A DNA stretch of 64,000 nt, from positions 1 to 64,000 of the forward strand of contig NZ_VOLC01000018.1 of assembly GCF_009797935.1 (NCBI RefSeq). Direction: 5' to 3'. This DNA comes from Lunatibacter salilacus (GTDB lineage Bacteria > Bacteroidota > Bacteroidia > Cytophagales > Cyclobacteriaceae). The notes beneath the pieces were generated by a model. The model had not been told where the DNA came from and did not search any database. It saw nothing but the letters and a program-made list of their open reading frames with translations. Positions within the stretch are counted from its first letter, which is position 1. Each line of letters begins with the position of its first letter. The translations under genes were made by a program, and so were the position numbers. This document shows positions 9,931-17,770 of this stretch, piece by piece.

Positions 9931-11016
9931 ATGATGGGAACCTATATCAAAAACTTTATTTCATTAATGTCTGCTTTTTGCATGATTTCCGGGGGGTGGG
10001 CTCAATCGAGTGAGATCCCTGTATTTGGGGAATTTAAACCGATTACGAAAAATTATTTTGACGAAAGTTTTGTAATCACACCGCCGTTGAGTAATAGTGG
10101 GGGTGAGTTCTCATTTACCAGCAGTAATCATGCAGTGGCCATCATATCCGGATTTAACGTTCAAATTCTTGCTCCAGGAGAAACAGTCATCACGGTAACC
10201 CAAGCAGCAGAAGGCAGTTATTTAAGCCATTCCATAACTACCACGCTGACAGTGGAGGATATTTGGGTGATTAGTTATTTTGGAGGAGTAATTAATACGG
10301 GCCCCCAATATATCAATGCCCATGGCAGGTCAGGCAGCTCGGTTGGATTAACCCCCTTTGGAGAAAAAATGCAGATTCGCTATAATGACGGATTGAGTAT
10401 GGAAACCGCTTCGACAAGTGCTTTTCAGATCAAACAGGACTACCCAGAGTCTGTTGATGGGTTTTATTGGATTGCGAATCCAATAATAAATGAAGGTATG
10501 CCCTTCAAAATTTATGCGGACATGACAACGGATGGGGGAGGATGGACCCTGATCATGTGTAATGTAAACCATTCAGGCTGGACCTTCAACAATGCGATTT
10601 TACGAAACCAAGGTTCACCTGGATTGTCTTCCAATTATTCTATAATAGCATGGGCAGATGTCATTAAAAAAAGTGCCAGTGGTTTTCAGTTTATGATGGA
10701 TGCAACCACCAGGAATAGGTGGGGTGGTATTTTTACTGCCAACGAGGAATATACATTTGTAAAAACTAATAATTCTCAGACCAATATTACTAGGAATATA
10801 GCCTTTGATACCTATCCTTACAATTTAGGTAATTCAGATTCGGTTCAGCCAAGAATGCCATGGCGATCTACACACAACAGTGCTTTTGTTACAACAGATA
10901 ACGGGTCAGGAAATTGGTGGGGAACATTGATTACAAGCAATTCCGGTTGGGGGCCTTCTCCCTGGATTAGTTCACTAAACCCCCATCCAGGTAGAATTTG
11001 GTATTGGGTGAGATAG
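9931..11016 (+). CDS. Secreted Ig-like / fibrinogen-like domain protein
   Basis: This is a 361-residue protein with a signal peptide (about residues 1-25, ending GGWAQ). Residues about 31-108 are an Ig-like domain, followed by a linker (YFGGVINTG..YINAHGR). Both segments match residues 698-810 of the gene at 3723. From about residue 170 to the end is a fibrinogen-C-like domain, recognisable by GFYWI, then FKIYADMTTDGGGWTLIM, and the WWGTLI/WGPSPW/RIWYWVR tail. Such domains often bind acetylated sugars. No sorting domain is visible. I infer a secreted lectin or adhesin that shares a stem with the LamG protein but has a different binding head. The start could be the first or second of two adjacent ATG codons. 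Confidence 0.78.
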   Translation: MMGTYIKNFISLMSAFCMISGGWAQSSEIPVFGEFKPITKNYFDESFVITPPLSNSGGEFSFTSSNHAVAIISGFNVQILAPGETVITVTQAAEGSYLSHSITTTLTVEDIWVISYFGGVINTGPQYINAHGRSGSSVGLTPFGEKMQIRYNDGLSMETASTSAFQIKQDYPESVDGFYWIANPIINEGMPFKIYADMTTDGGGWTLIMCNVNHSGWTFNNAILRNQGSPGLSSNYSIIAWADVIKKSASGFQFMMDATTRNRWGGIFTANEEYTFVKTNNSQTNITRNIAFDTYPYNLGNSDSVQPRMPWRSTHNSAFVTTDNGSGNWWGTLITSNSGWGPSPWISSLNPHPGRIWYWVR

Positions 11017-11126
11017 GGATAATAGGGCAATAGTAAATGCTTAAGGGAATATGAAAGTTTCTTTGCTTTGATGGTCCACAGGAAAATAAAAAACTAAGAC
11101 TTAGAAATAATTTAATTGAAAGGACT

Positions 11127-11163
11127 AAAAAAGCCTGACAGTCAACAAGACCGCCAGGCTTTT
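11127..11163 (-). terminator. Terminator of the OmpA-like lipoprotein gene
   Basis: An inverted repeat pairs AAAAGCCTG (about 11129-11137) with CAGGCTTTT (11155-11163). On the minus strand it ends in a run of six T, directly after the lipoprotein stop. It may also stop plus-strand transcription from the fibrinogen-like gene. Confidence 0.8.
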
Positions 11164-11185
11164 CATAGATTGTACTTTAGAACTT

Positions 11186-11857
11186 TTAATTTTCTTCCAA
11201 TTCACCGCTTTCGGCTTTTTCCAAAAGCTCTTCATTAGCCACGATTCCAATTTCAACACGCCTGTTTCGGGCTCTTCCCTCGTCGGTTTCGTTGGTATCT
11301 ACAGGGTTGTTTAGTCCGTGACCTATTGTAGTTAGTCTGTCTCCGGATACACCTTTCATCTTGAGGTAATTCGTTACCGCATTTGCCCTTTTTTCTGAAA
11401 GATCTTGGTTGTAGCTTGCTGCACCGCGATTGTCGGTATGTCCTTCAATTATTAGGTTTGTTTCCGGATACTTGTTGAGAATTTCCGCCAACTCCATCAC
11501 ACTTTCCTGTGATGCAGGAGTTAGTGAATACGAATCAAATCCGAACAGAATACCGGATTCAAAAGTTAGTTTAATACCCTCTTCAACCCGTTCTACTTTG
11601 GCATTCTCGATTGCTTCCAGCTCTGCGGCCTGCTTATCCATATACTTGCCGATTGCTGCGCCTGCTGCGCCTCCTACTGCTGCGCCGATAATGGCACCAC
11701 CTGCTGTATTCCCTGACTTATTGCCAATAAGTCCACCAATTGCTCCACCGGAACCTGCCCCTATGGCAGCTCCTTTACCCGTGTTGCTCCAATCGGCACA
11801 GCCCATCATCATCACACCGCTAGCGAAGATCATTAAAAATAAATTTAGTCGTTTCAT
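11186..11857 (-). CDS. OmpA-family lipoprotein with glycine zipper
   Basis: This is a 223-residue lipoprotein: the signal peptide ends in the lipobox MMGC. Residues about 25-75 are a glycine-rich zipper (repeated GGAIGG/GAAVGG), a membrane-inserting segment. Residues about 100-205 form an OmpA C-terminal peptidoglycan-binding domain (FGFDSYSLTP, IIEGHTDNRGAASYNQDLS, RARNRRVEI). It should tether the outer membrane to peptidoglycan. Its ATG overlaps the TAA of the upstream gene (TAATG), so translation is probably coupled to that unknown protein. It has its own terminator. Family confidence is high; the exact role is not known. Confidence 0.9.
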   Translation of the reverse strand: MKRLNLFLMIFASGVMMMGCADWSNTGKGAAIGAGSGGAIGGLIGNKSGNTAGGAIIGAAVGGAAGAAIGKYMDKQAAELEAIENAKVERVEEGIKLTFESGILFGFDSYSLTPASQESVMELAEILNKYPETNLIIEGHTDNRGAASYNQDLSEKRANAVTNYLKMKGVSGDRLTTIGHGLNNPVDTNETDEGRARNRRVEIGIVANEELLEKAESGELEEN

Positions 11858-12627
11858 TATATTATGTGGTTTAGTTTTTTGAATTCCTCCTGGATCTTTC
11901 CCTTGGCGTCAAAGGAATCGTCCAGGTTAAATACACCTGTTCTAAAATCATGCCAAAGACCATCACCACAGTCTATATAACTTCCGCGTTTTGTCGGCTC
12001 CGATGCTTTGGCTATCCCATAATCGTAATCCGGCAGATAGATGTTCGCCAAAAGATCCTTTGCACTCTCCCAGTCGAGTTCTAGGAGAGCACCGTTGATC
12101 CTGAGTTCAATTTTTCGCACCGCAAATTTAAACGTCAATTCGTACATCCATACCTTTTCGGACTCTACCTCTTTGTATCGGATCATCAGGGGAGCTTCCC
12201 GTTTACTCACCTCATAGATAGCTTGGATATATTCCTGAGTCAGGTAATACCAATCCTCCACATTCAGGGGGATGGAGCGAACTATTTTTCCATGCAGGTC
12301 CTTTGCCAGTATTTTAACCCCGCCCTCCGGTCCCAACATTTTCTGATGCGACCATTTTGAGCTGGAATAGAGAGAAAGGAATTCACGCTGCCAAATTTTC
12401 GGGACTTCACCAACGAATTTGAAGTCGTCATTTTCCGTAAAACCCTCATTTACAATTTCCTCCTCCGAAAGCTCTTCCCTGTCCGTATAAGAGATCTCAA
12501 ACTGGGTGTTGACAAAGCTCTTTTCGAAACTAAGTTTTAGCTTAAAAATATGGCTGAAAGGAGGGGGCACTTCCCCTGTTTGATAGTCAATTTCCAGACG
12601 GATAATATCTTCGGATTTTAGATGCAT
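11857..12627 (-). CDS. Conserved-looking hypothetical protein, coupled to OmpA lipoprotein
   Basis: This 256-residue soluble protein has no signal peptide and no family I recognise. It is acidic and rich in aromatic residues, with segments such as WSHQKMLGPEGGVKI and LPDYDYGIAKASEP. Its stop codon overlaps the start of the OmpA-like lipoprotein gene by one base, giving a two-gene operon. The coding frame is long and its composition is normal for this genome, so I consider it a real gene. Function unknown. Confidence 0.7.
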   Translation of the reverse strand: MHLKSEDIIRLEIDYQTGEVPPPFSHIFKLKLSFEKSFVNTQFEISYTDREELSEEEIVNEGFTENDDFKFVGEVPKIWQREFLSLYSSSKWSHQKMLGPEGGVKILAKDLHGKIVRSIPLNVEDWYYLTQEYIQAIYEVSKREAPLMIRYKEVESEKVWMYELTFKFAVRKIELRINGALLELDWESAKDLLANIYLPDYDYGIAKASEPTKRGSYIDCGDGLWHDFRTGVFNLDDSFDAKGKIQEEFKKLNHII

Positions 12628-12706
12628 GCTAGGATGATTTTTTAAGGAGGGATAAAATTAGGGGTTTCACAATAAAAAAGTTCATGAATACCCAAAATCC
12701 TGCACG

Positions 12707-12714
12707 TATATTTG
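12707..12714 (+). promoter_or_regulatory. Bacteroidota -7 promoter element for the 2OG oxygenase
   Basis: TATATTTG fits the TAnnTTTG consensus and lies 45 bp before the ATG at 12759. It sits inside the longer open frame that begins at 12684, which argues against that upstream start. The -33 match is poor. Confidence 0.5.
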
Positions 12715-12758
12715 TAGGAGTATGGAAAACAGTCCTCGAAAACCTTACTTACAACACC

Positions 12759-13373
12759 ATGTCTGCCTCAGCAAATAGCCAAATCATATCCGATCTCTAT
12801 GAGAAAGGCTGGTCGGTAGCCGACCATTATATTCAGGAATCCCTGCGGGTAGCTCTATTGGATGAGCAGCGGGATATTTTGAGGCACGGCCAGTTCCGGC
12901 ATGCGGGAATTGGGTCGGGCGATTCCTTTGCCATCAAGCCCGAAATCCGCAGTGATAAGGTATTTTGGATGGATGAGGAGCTTTTGACTCCCTTGCAGCA
13001 ACAGTATTGGGAGCTAGCGGATGTACTGATGCAAGATATCAACCAACGTTGTTTTCTGGGTTTGAGGTCCTTCGAAGCCCATTTTGCCATGTACCCTCCG
13101 GGATCCTTTTACCTCCGTCATTTGGATCAGTTTCAGGCGGTGGCTTATCGGGTGGTGACGGTAATTCTCTATTTGAACGATACGTGGGAAGATGCAAACG
13201 GCGGAGAATTGCGTATGTACCTACAAAATGAAAACGGGGAAGAAACACATGTGGATATTTTCCCCGAAGGGGGGAAATTGGTGGTATTTTTAAGCGGTGA
13301 AATTCCCCACGAGGTGCTGCCAACTAATAAGGAAAGGGTAAGCATTACAGGGTGGTTTAAAGACGTTGTGTAA
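12759..13373 (+). CDS. 2OG-Fe(II) oxygenase family protein
   Basis: I choose the ATG at 12759 (204 residues) rather than 12684 because a promoter-like TATATTTG lies between them. The 2-oxoglutarate/iron facial triad is visible: H121 and D123 in YLRHLDQF and H184 in EIPHEVLP, with R193 placed to bind 2-oxoglutarate. The motif FEAHFAMYPPGSFYLRHLD is typical of the SM-20/PHD-like group, and GGELRMYL and GGKLVVFLS complete the double-stranded beta-helix. It probably hydroxylates a protein or small molecule; the substrate is unknown. It is transcribed away from the OmpA-coupled gene. The class is secure from motifs. Confidence 0.85.
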   Translation: MSASANSQIISDLYEKGWSVADHYIQESLRVALLDEQRDILRHGQFRHAGIGSGDSFAIKPEIRSDKVFWMDEELLTPLQQQYWELADVLMQDINQRCFLGLRSFEAHFAMYPPGSFYLRHLDQFQAVAYRVVTVILYLNDTWEDANGGELRMYLQNENGEETHVDIFPEGGKLVVFLSGEIPHEVLPTNKERVSITGWFKDVV

Positions 13374-13710
13374 AACTTAAAAGGGCAGCAACAATAGTAG
13401 TAGTTCCAATTTTTTAGCCTGTGACAAACTAGTGTCAAGTCAACCGTTCATCGGCCAAATATTCCCGCAGATATCGCGGATTTACGCAGAATTTATTAAT
13501 GTAATCAGCGGGAAACCAACGCAACAATATTCTAAACGCTACGACTCTTTTGTCCGTTGAATTTTCTTATAATGGTATATGACAATTAACAGTAATTTAA
13601 TTATCCAAATGATTATAAGCGAGTATACTAAGGATCCGGTTGACCAGAAAGTAAAGTATTGAACCTTTAAAATAAATGTTCTTGTTACAAATTCACATCT
13701 ATTTTCGTTT

Positions 13711-13962
13711 TTAGCTTCCGCCTTGCAGATTGAAGAAATTCGGGTGGTGAGGTGGCAAAGGAACTTTGATGAAGGGTTTAGATAAAATGTTTGCTTATAA
13801 CGAAATAATTTGAGACCCTGAGGAGTTCGCCTATGCGTGGGCAGCGAACGAATTTGAAGATGCACAGCGGCGTAGTTTTCCCCGTCCTGACGGGGCAGGT
13901 TGGTTACTTTTTTGACCACTGACTGTCGTCAGGGCAGGCCTGCAGCAAAAAAGTGACAAAGT
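13711..13962. repeat. Dispersed ~250-bp repeat, copy A
   Basis: This stretch lies in the 666-bp gap 13374-14039, which otherwise shows no gene. It matches 22433-22690: shared blocks include CTTCCGCCTTGCAGATTGAA at the left end, GAAGATGCACAGCGGCG and GGGGCAGGTTGGTTACTTTT in the middle, and CTGCAGCAAAAAAGTGACAA at the right end. On the minus strand both copies keep one reading frame (KVTNLPR, AAVHLQIR, TPQ), here part of a spurious 126-codon frame at 13539-13919. The variable part between the conserved blocks differs between copies. Confidence 0.85.
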
Positions 13963-14039
13963 AAAACAATGCATAAATTCTTGAGATCGCCCAAAAGTTA
14001 AGCAATAAATTAAATGGGGAACAATTTCTGAAATAAATT

Positions 14040-14456
14040 TTAAAGACTCAATCTAATTTCCAAATCCATCCCACATTTTTCGAAATTAAAAGCTGCCTTT
14101 TCAAACGCAGGAGGCCCAAAAAAGCCTTTTGCATTATTGGAAAACCCATAGGCATCCTTCGGAATGCCAAAGGCTCCAGTGCGCATTTTCCCATCCCCGT
14201 CATGATCGTGAAAGGCGGAGACGGCATATCTTCCTTCGGGTAGCTGTATTTCGGCTGAGGCTTTTTCTCGCTGAATGGGAAGTTTTAAAATTTTGAAGGC
14301 CATGGAAGGCGTATCGGGGAATCCCTCTGCTTGATGAAAAATCAATACCTGAACCACCCCTTCACTGCTTCCAATATTGGTGATGGTAATGGTAAGTTTC
14401 GAGTTTTCGGATGGATTTGTCATGAGGAATAGCGATATTAAAAATAAATGGATCAT
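14040..14456 (-). CDS. DUF2141 domain secreted protein
   Basis: This is a 138-residue protein with a hydrophobic N-terminus (MIHLFLISLFLM). The DUF2141 pattern is clear: LTITITNIGSSEGVVQVLIF near the start, then LPEGRYAVSAFHDHDGDGKM and FGIPKDAYGFSNNA. The family is small, periplasmic or exported, and of unknown function. Its ATG overlaps the stop of menE (TAATG), so it is translated together with menE, though a functional link to menaquinone is not evident. Confidence 0.85.
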   Translation of the reverse strand: MIHLFLISLFLMTNPSENSKLTITITNIGSSEGVVQVLIFHQAEGFPDTPSMAFKILKLPIQREKASAEIQLPEGRYAVSAFHDHDGDGKMRTGAFGIPKDAYGFSNNAKGFFGPPAFEKAAFNFEKCGMDLEIRLSL

Positions 14457-15541
14457 TAGACATATGGTTTCAAGGTAGCCCGTTTATCGATTTTTCCAGA
14501 GGGAGTTAGGAGAATTGTGTCCACATTTAGTAACCGTTTAGGCATCCAGTACGGATGTATGTTTTCATAGAGTGTATGTAAAAAGGGCTGTATAAACGGA
14601 TCCTTGGAAGAGACCCTTTCGCATACCAACAATACGCTCTCACCCAATTTAGGGTCGCTTGCGGAAGTGATAAAGAACCGCTTTCCCGGGAAATATTTTC
14701 TCCAGTGTGGGTCAACGGCAGCTTCCAGTTCATCGGGGTATAGTTTGACTCCGCCGGAATTTATCACAAAGTCAGCCCTCCCTTTCCAGATAAACGTTTT
14801 ATTGTCAATTAGATCTACCACATCCTGGGTTTTAATGCGTTTGTATCCCGACATGGGAGCTTCTATAATCAGTTTTTTTGCCGCATCAACTTTCAAATTA
14901 ACCCTGGGCAGGACCTTGTAAATAAGCGGGCCCTCCGCTTTGAGATCCGCCATGGCGATATGGGAAACTGTTTCCGTCATGCCAAAGGTCTGGTAAATTT
15001 TCCCGGGTAGCTTACTGGCCTTCTCCCGAAGCTCCGGGGAAGTCGGCGCCCCTCCGATGATGATGGTGCCGATTTGATTTAATAGGGCTCTGGAAGCTTT
15101 ATTTTCCAGACTAGCCTGTAACTGTAGCGGAACCAATGCGGTAAAATCCACCCAGACATTATTAAACGGCAATACTAGTGTAGCACTTGGTTTTAACAGG
15201 TAAATTAACGCTTCCCATTCCATGGCCCGCACCAGCATCATTTTGCCGGCGATCATATCCGTATTCAGACAGCAAATCATCCGGCATCCCTTGCGGAGTT
15301 TTAGAAAGGATTTCGTCGCCCGCGCACTCAGGATCATCTGCTCCCTACTTACCGTGATGTCCTTGGGTGGCCCGGTGGAGCCTGAGGTTTTTAGCGTAAA
15401 TGACTTTTCTCCGTTAAGCCATTTCTGGCAAAATTCCATGGCTCCATAGAAAGCAGGATCTATCCTTGCCCACTTTCCGGCTTTGATATCGTCAAAGTAG
15501 TGCGTGGAATCGTCCGTCATTACTATATTTCTTTCAAGCAT
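14456..15541 (-). CDS. menE: o-Succinylbenzoate--CoA ligase (MenE-like)
   Basis: This 361-residue AMP-forming ligase has the P-loop TSGSTGPPKD at about residues 52-61 and the adenylation motif YQTFGMTETVSHIA. The hinge region is GRADFVINSGGVKLYPDELE, and a lysine near the C-terminus (SGKIDKRA) is in the catalytic position. It is short for an acyl-CoA ligase, as MenE proteins of Bacteroidota are. MenE activates o-succinylbenzoate for the next step, catalysed by MenB, whose gene lies divergently 109 bp away, which supports the assignment. The start is either 15541 or the ATG seven codons later (15520). Confidence 0.85.
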   Translation of the reverse strand: MLERNIVMTDDSTHYFDDIKAGKWARIDPAFYGAMEFCQKWLNGEKSFTLKTSGSTGPPKDITVSREQMILSARATKSFLKLRKGCRMICCLNTDMIAGKMMLVRAMEWEALIYLLKPSATLVLPFNNVWVDFTALVPLQLQASLENKASRALLNQIGTIIIGGAPTSPELREKASKLPGKIYQTFGMTETVSHIAMADLKAEGPLIYKVLPRVNLKVDAAKKLIIEAPMSGYKRIKTQDVVDLIDNKTFIWKGRADFVINSGGVKLYPDELEAAVDPHWRKYFPGKRFFITSASDPKLGESVLLVCERVSSKDPFIQPFLHTLYENIHPYWMPKRLLNVDTILLTPSGKIDKRATLKPYV

Positions 15542-15650
15542 CGGAAACGCCTTGTTTTTTACGATTTGTGTAGGTTACAATCAATCCCTTGCCAAAAGTC
15601 AACAAAAAATCGAACAAGCCTGTTATCTTGCGTTAAAAAAAAACAAAGAT

Positions 15651-16487
15651 ATGGCCAATTGGAAAACAGTAAAGCCTTACGAAGATATTACCTACCAAAA
15701 ATCTGACGGGGTGGCACGGATTGCCTTTAACCGTCCGGAAGTGAGAAATGCATTTAGGCCCAAGACTACCAGTGAATTGTACGATGCCTTTTTGGATGCC
15801 CGAGAGGATACATCTATAGGCGTGGTGCTGCTTTCCGCAGAAGGCCCGTCTCCCAAAGACGGCGTCTACTCCTTCTGTAGCGGAGGAGATCAGCGTGCCC
15901 GTGGCCGGCAGGGGTATGTTGGAGATGATGGCATGCACCGCCTTAATATTTTGGAAGTGCAGCGGTTGATCCGCTTTATGCCCAAGGTAGTGATTGCCGT
16001 GGTTCCCGGCTGGGCAGTAGGAGGGGGGCATAGTCTGCATGTGGTCTGTGACCTGACTCTTGCCAGCAAGGAACACGCCATCTTCAAGCAGACCGATGCC
16101 GATGTGACCAGTTTTGACGGCGGATACGGTTCTGCCTACCTGGCCAAGATGGTGGGCCAAAAGCGTGCCCGGGAAATTTTCTTCTTGGGAAGAAACTACA
16201 GTGCCCAGGAGGCCTATGATATGGGTATGGTCAACGCCGTAATTCCCCACGAGGAGCTGGAGTCAACCGCCTATGAGTGGGCACAGGAGATCCTGGCAAA
16301 ATCGCCCACCTCAATCAAAATGCTAAAATTTGCCTTTAACCTCACCGATGACGGCATGGTAGGCCAGCAGGTATTTGCGGGCGAAGCCACCCGCCTTGCC
16401 TATATGACCGACGAGGCAGAGGAAGGAAGAAATGCCTTTTTGGAGAAAAGAAAGCCTAATTTTAAGCATATTAAGTGGATTCCGTAA
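15651..16487 (+). CDS. menB: 1,4-Dihydroxy-2-naphthoyl-CoA synthase
   Basis: This 278-residue crotonase-fold enzyme closes the second ring in menaquinone synthesis. I choose the ATG at 15651 (MANWKTVKPYEDI) over a longer frame from 15504 that would overlap menE and adds an unrelated leader. Diagnostic MenB motifs are YSFCSGGDQRARG (oxyanion hole), GWAVGGGHSLHVVCDL, and DVTSFDGGYGSAYLA with the catalytic serine/aspartate region. The C-terminus ends FLEKRKPNFKHIKW. It sits divergent to menE. A degraded copy of its last 140 bp occurs at 58023-58154. Confidence 0.96.
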   Translation: MANWKTVKPYEDITYQKSDGVARIAFNRPEVRNAFRPKTTSELYDAFLDAREDTSIGVVLLSAEGPSPKDGVYSFCSGGDQRARGRQGYVGDDGMHRLNILEVQRLIRFMPKVVIAVVPGWAVGGGHSLHVVCDLTLASKEHAIFKQTDADVTSFDGGYGSAYLAKMVGQKRAREIFFLGRNYSAQEAYDMGMVNAVIPHEELESTAYEWAQEILAKSPTSIKMLKFAFNLTDDGMVGQQVFAGEATRLAYMTDEAEEGRNAFLEKRKPNFKHIKWIP

Positions 16488-16616
16488 GTGGGGGGGGGTA
16501 CTGGTTTAATTTGGTTGGGTGAGCCTGCGTGCAAATGCAAACAATAGTAAGCCAAAACTGTCTAAATCAGGATTAGTAGAATTTAAGGATATCCAGGATG
16601 AAAATAGGATGCGATT

Positions 16617-16691
16617 ATGAAAGAAGATGAAATCACATACAAAATCATTGGTTGTGCAATGAAGGTGCACAACACACTTGGTAATGTGTGA
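16617..16691 (+). pseudogene. GxxExxY-family gene remnant
   Basis: A 24-codon frame reads MKEDEITYKIIGCAMKVHNT, then LGNV and stop. This is the start of the GxxExxY family (usually about 125 residues, annotated as a PDDEXK-like or NADH-like domain), cut off after the VHxxLG motif. The sequence runs directly into a PIN-domain pseudogene, so this is a junction of two broken genes. The bases just upstream (16540-16610) contain degenerate ATCCT-type repeats that I recall often precede this family. Confidence 0.7.
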
Positions 16692-17057
16692 AAGTAGTTA
16701 TTGATACGAATGTTCTTTTAATGACCATTCCGTAAATCTCGAAATACCGGCCGATTTTTAATGGATTGTTGAAAGGGGAATACGATTTGGCCGTTATTGA
16801 AATTTTTCTCCAAGAGTATATAGAAATAATAGGAATCAAAACAACTGGGCAAATCGCTCAAAATCTGGGTGATCCGTTAATGTCTCTGCAGAATGTGACG
16901 AATACTGAGATTTTTTTCACATGGGATTTGATTCAGGCGGATCCCGACGATAATAAATTTGTCGATTTGTGCTATTTCTGCACGGGTGACCTTTCTTGTT
17001 TCCAATGACAATCATTTCAAGAGTTTAAGTGCTCGAATACCGTACAAAATTCCTTAA
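16688..17057 (+). pseudogene. PIN-domain toxin pseudogene
   Basis: From the GTG at 16688 the translation KVVIDTNVLLMTIP is the N-terminal motif of a PIN-domain RNase, with the first catalytic aspartate. An in-frame TAA follows at 16733. The frame resumes as ISKYRPIFNGLLKGEYDLA, and continues to FFTWDLIQADPDDNKFVD, which carries the later acidic residues. A one-base shift near 16965 then gives CAISARVTFLVSNDNHF and SLSARIPYKIP, stop 17057. With one stop and one frameshift this cannot make a normal toxin. No antitoxin gene remains next to it. Confidence 0.8.
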
Positions 17058-17287
17058 AGGATAAAAAGCTTATTTTGCGTAAACCAGAAACATCTAATTG
17101 ATGCAAGGTATTGGTGTTCCTGGGATTGTAGGTGGAAAAATAATATTAGATGCAATATTACATAAACCAAATGTTATTGGGCTTTGAGTGATAGGTACAG
17201 TTTTTGATCAGTGTTGGCACAGTCGTGGTTGCGTTGAGAGCAAGTTTGTTAAAATTGAATATATCAAATTCTTAAAAGTAAAAAACA
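17058..17287. other. Intergenic remnant region
   Basis: No intact gene is present. A 29-codon stretch at about 17100-17187 reads LMQGIGVPGIVGGKII, then LDAILHKPNVIGL and stop. It looks like the C-terminal end of a lost protein but I cannot name it safely. It fits a region where several genes have decayed. Confidence 0.4.
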
Positions 17288-17767
17288 ATGGAAAATTCTA
17301 GACAGGATAATCACACGAGCAATTACACAAAATTTATTTTAATGCTCACCGCATCTTTTATTGCAATGTACATCACCATGTACTTAAACACGTATGCGAT
17401 AGACCATGTGTACTTTAGCTTAACCCGTTTCTATATGACTTGCCTCGGAATTTCAGCAATGGCAGTCATCATGTGGGGTTTTATGCGGAAAATGTACAAA
17501 AACAAAAAAAAGAATATGGCTATTCTCATAGGCAGTTTACTTCTCTTTATTACTGCTTTGGGTTTGGTGAGAACACAAAAACCAATTGTAGGCGATATAC
17601 TTTGGATGAAAGCCATGATTCCACACCACTCCATTGCTATTTTAACCAGCGAAAGAGCGAATATTAATGACCCCGAAGCCCAGAAACTTGCGGAAGATAT
17701 AATCAAGGCTCAGGAAAGGGAAATTGAGCAGATGAAAAAAATGATTAAACGTTTGGAGGAACGATAA
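17288..17767 (+). CDS. DUF305 membrane protein
   Basis: This 159-residue protein has three hydrophobic segments (about residues 15-33, 43-62 and 75-91) followed by a DUF305 domain with the motif LWMKAMIPHHSIAILTSERA and a helical tail KAQEREIEQMKKMIKRLEE. DUF305 domains carry conserved His/Met residues and frequently sit beside copper-resistance genes. The multicopper oxidase gene starts three bases downstream, so the two form one operon. A role in copper or other metal handling at the membrane is inferred from that. Confidence 0.85.
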   Translation: MENSRQDNHTSNYTKFILMLTASFIAMYITMYLNTYAIDHVYFSLTRFYMTCLGISAMAVIMWGFMRKMYKNKKKNMAILIGSLLLFITALGLVRTQKPIVGDILWMKAMIPHHSIAILTSERANINDPEAQKLAEDIIKAQEREIEQMKKMIKRLEER

Positions 17768-17770
17768 AAC

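Noticed and set aside
13539-13919. 126-codon frame on the minus strand
   Set aside because: It lies in the dispersed repeat and only its repeat-derived part is shared with the second copy; no start or family is conserved.
13374-14039. CRISPR array or tRNA in the long gap
   Set aside because: The gap holds a dispersed repeat only; no regularly spaced short repeats and no cloverleaf were seen. No CRISPR array was found anywhere in the window.
15645-15652. TATCTTTG on the minus strand as menE promoter
   Set aside because: It overlaps the menB start codon, lacks a -33 partner and may be coincidental.
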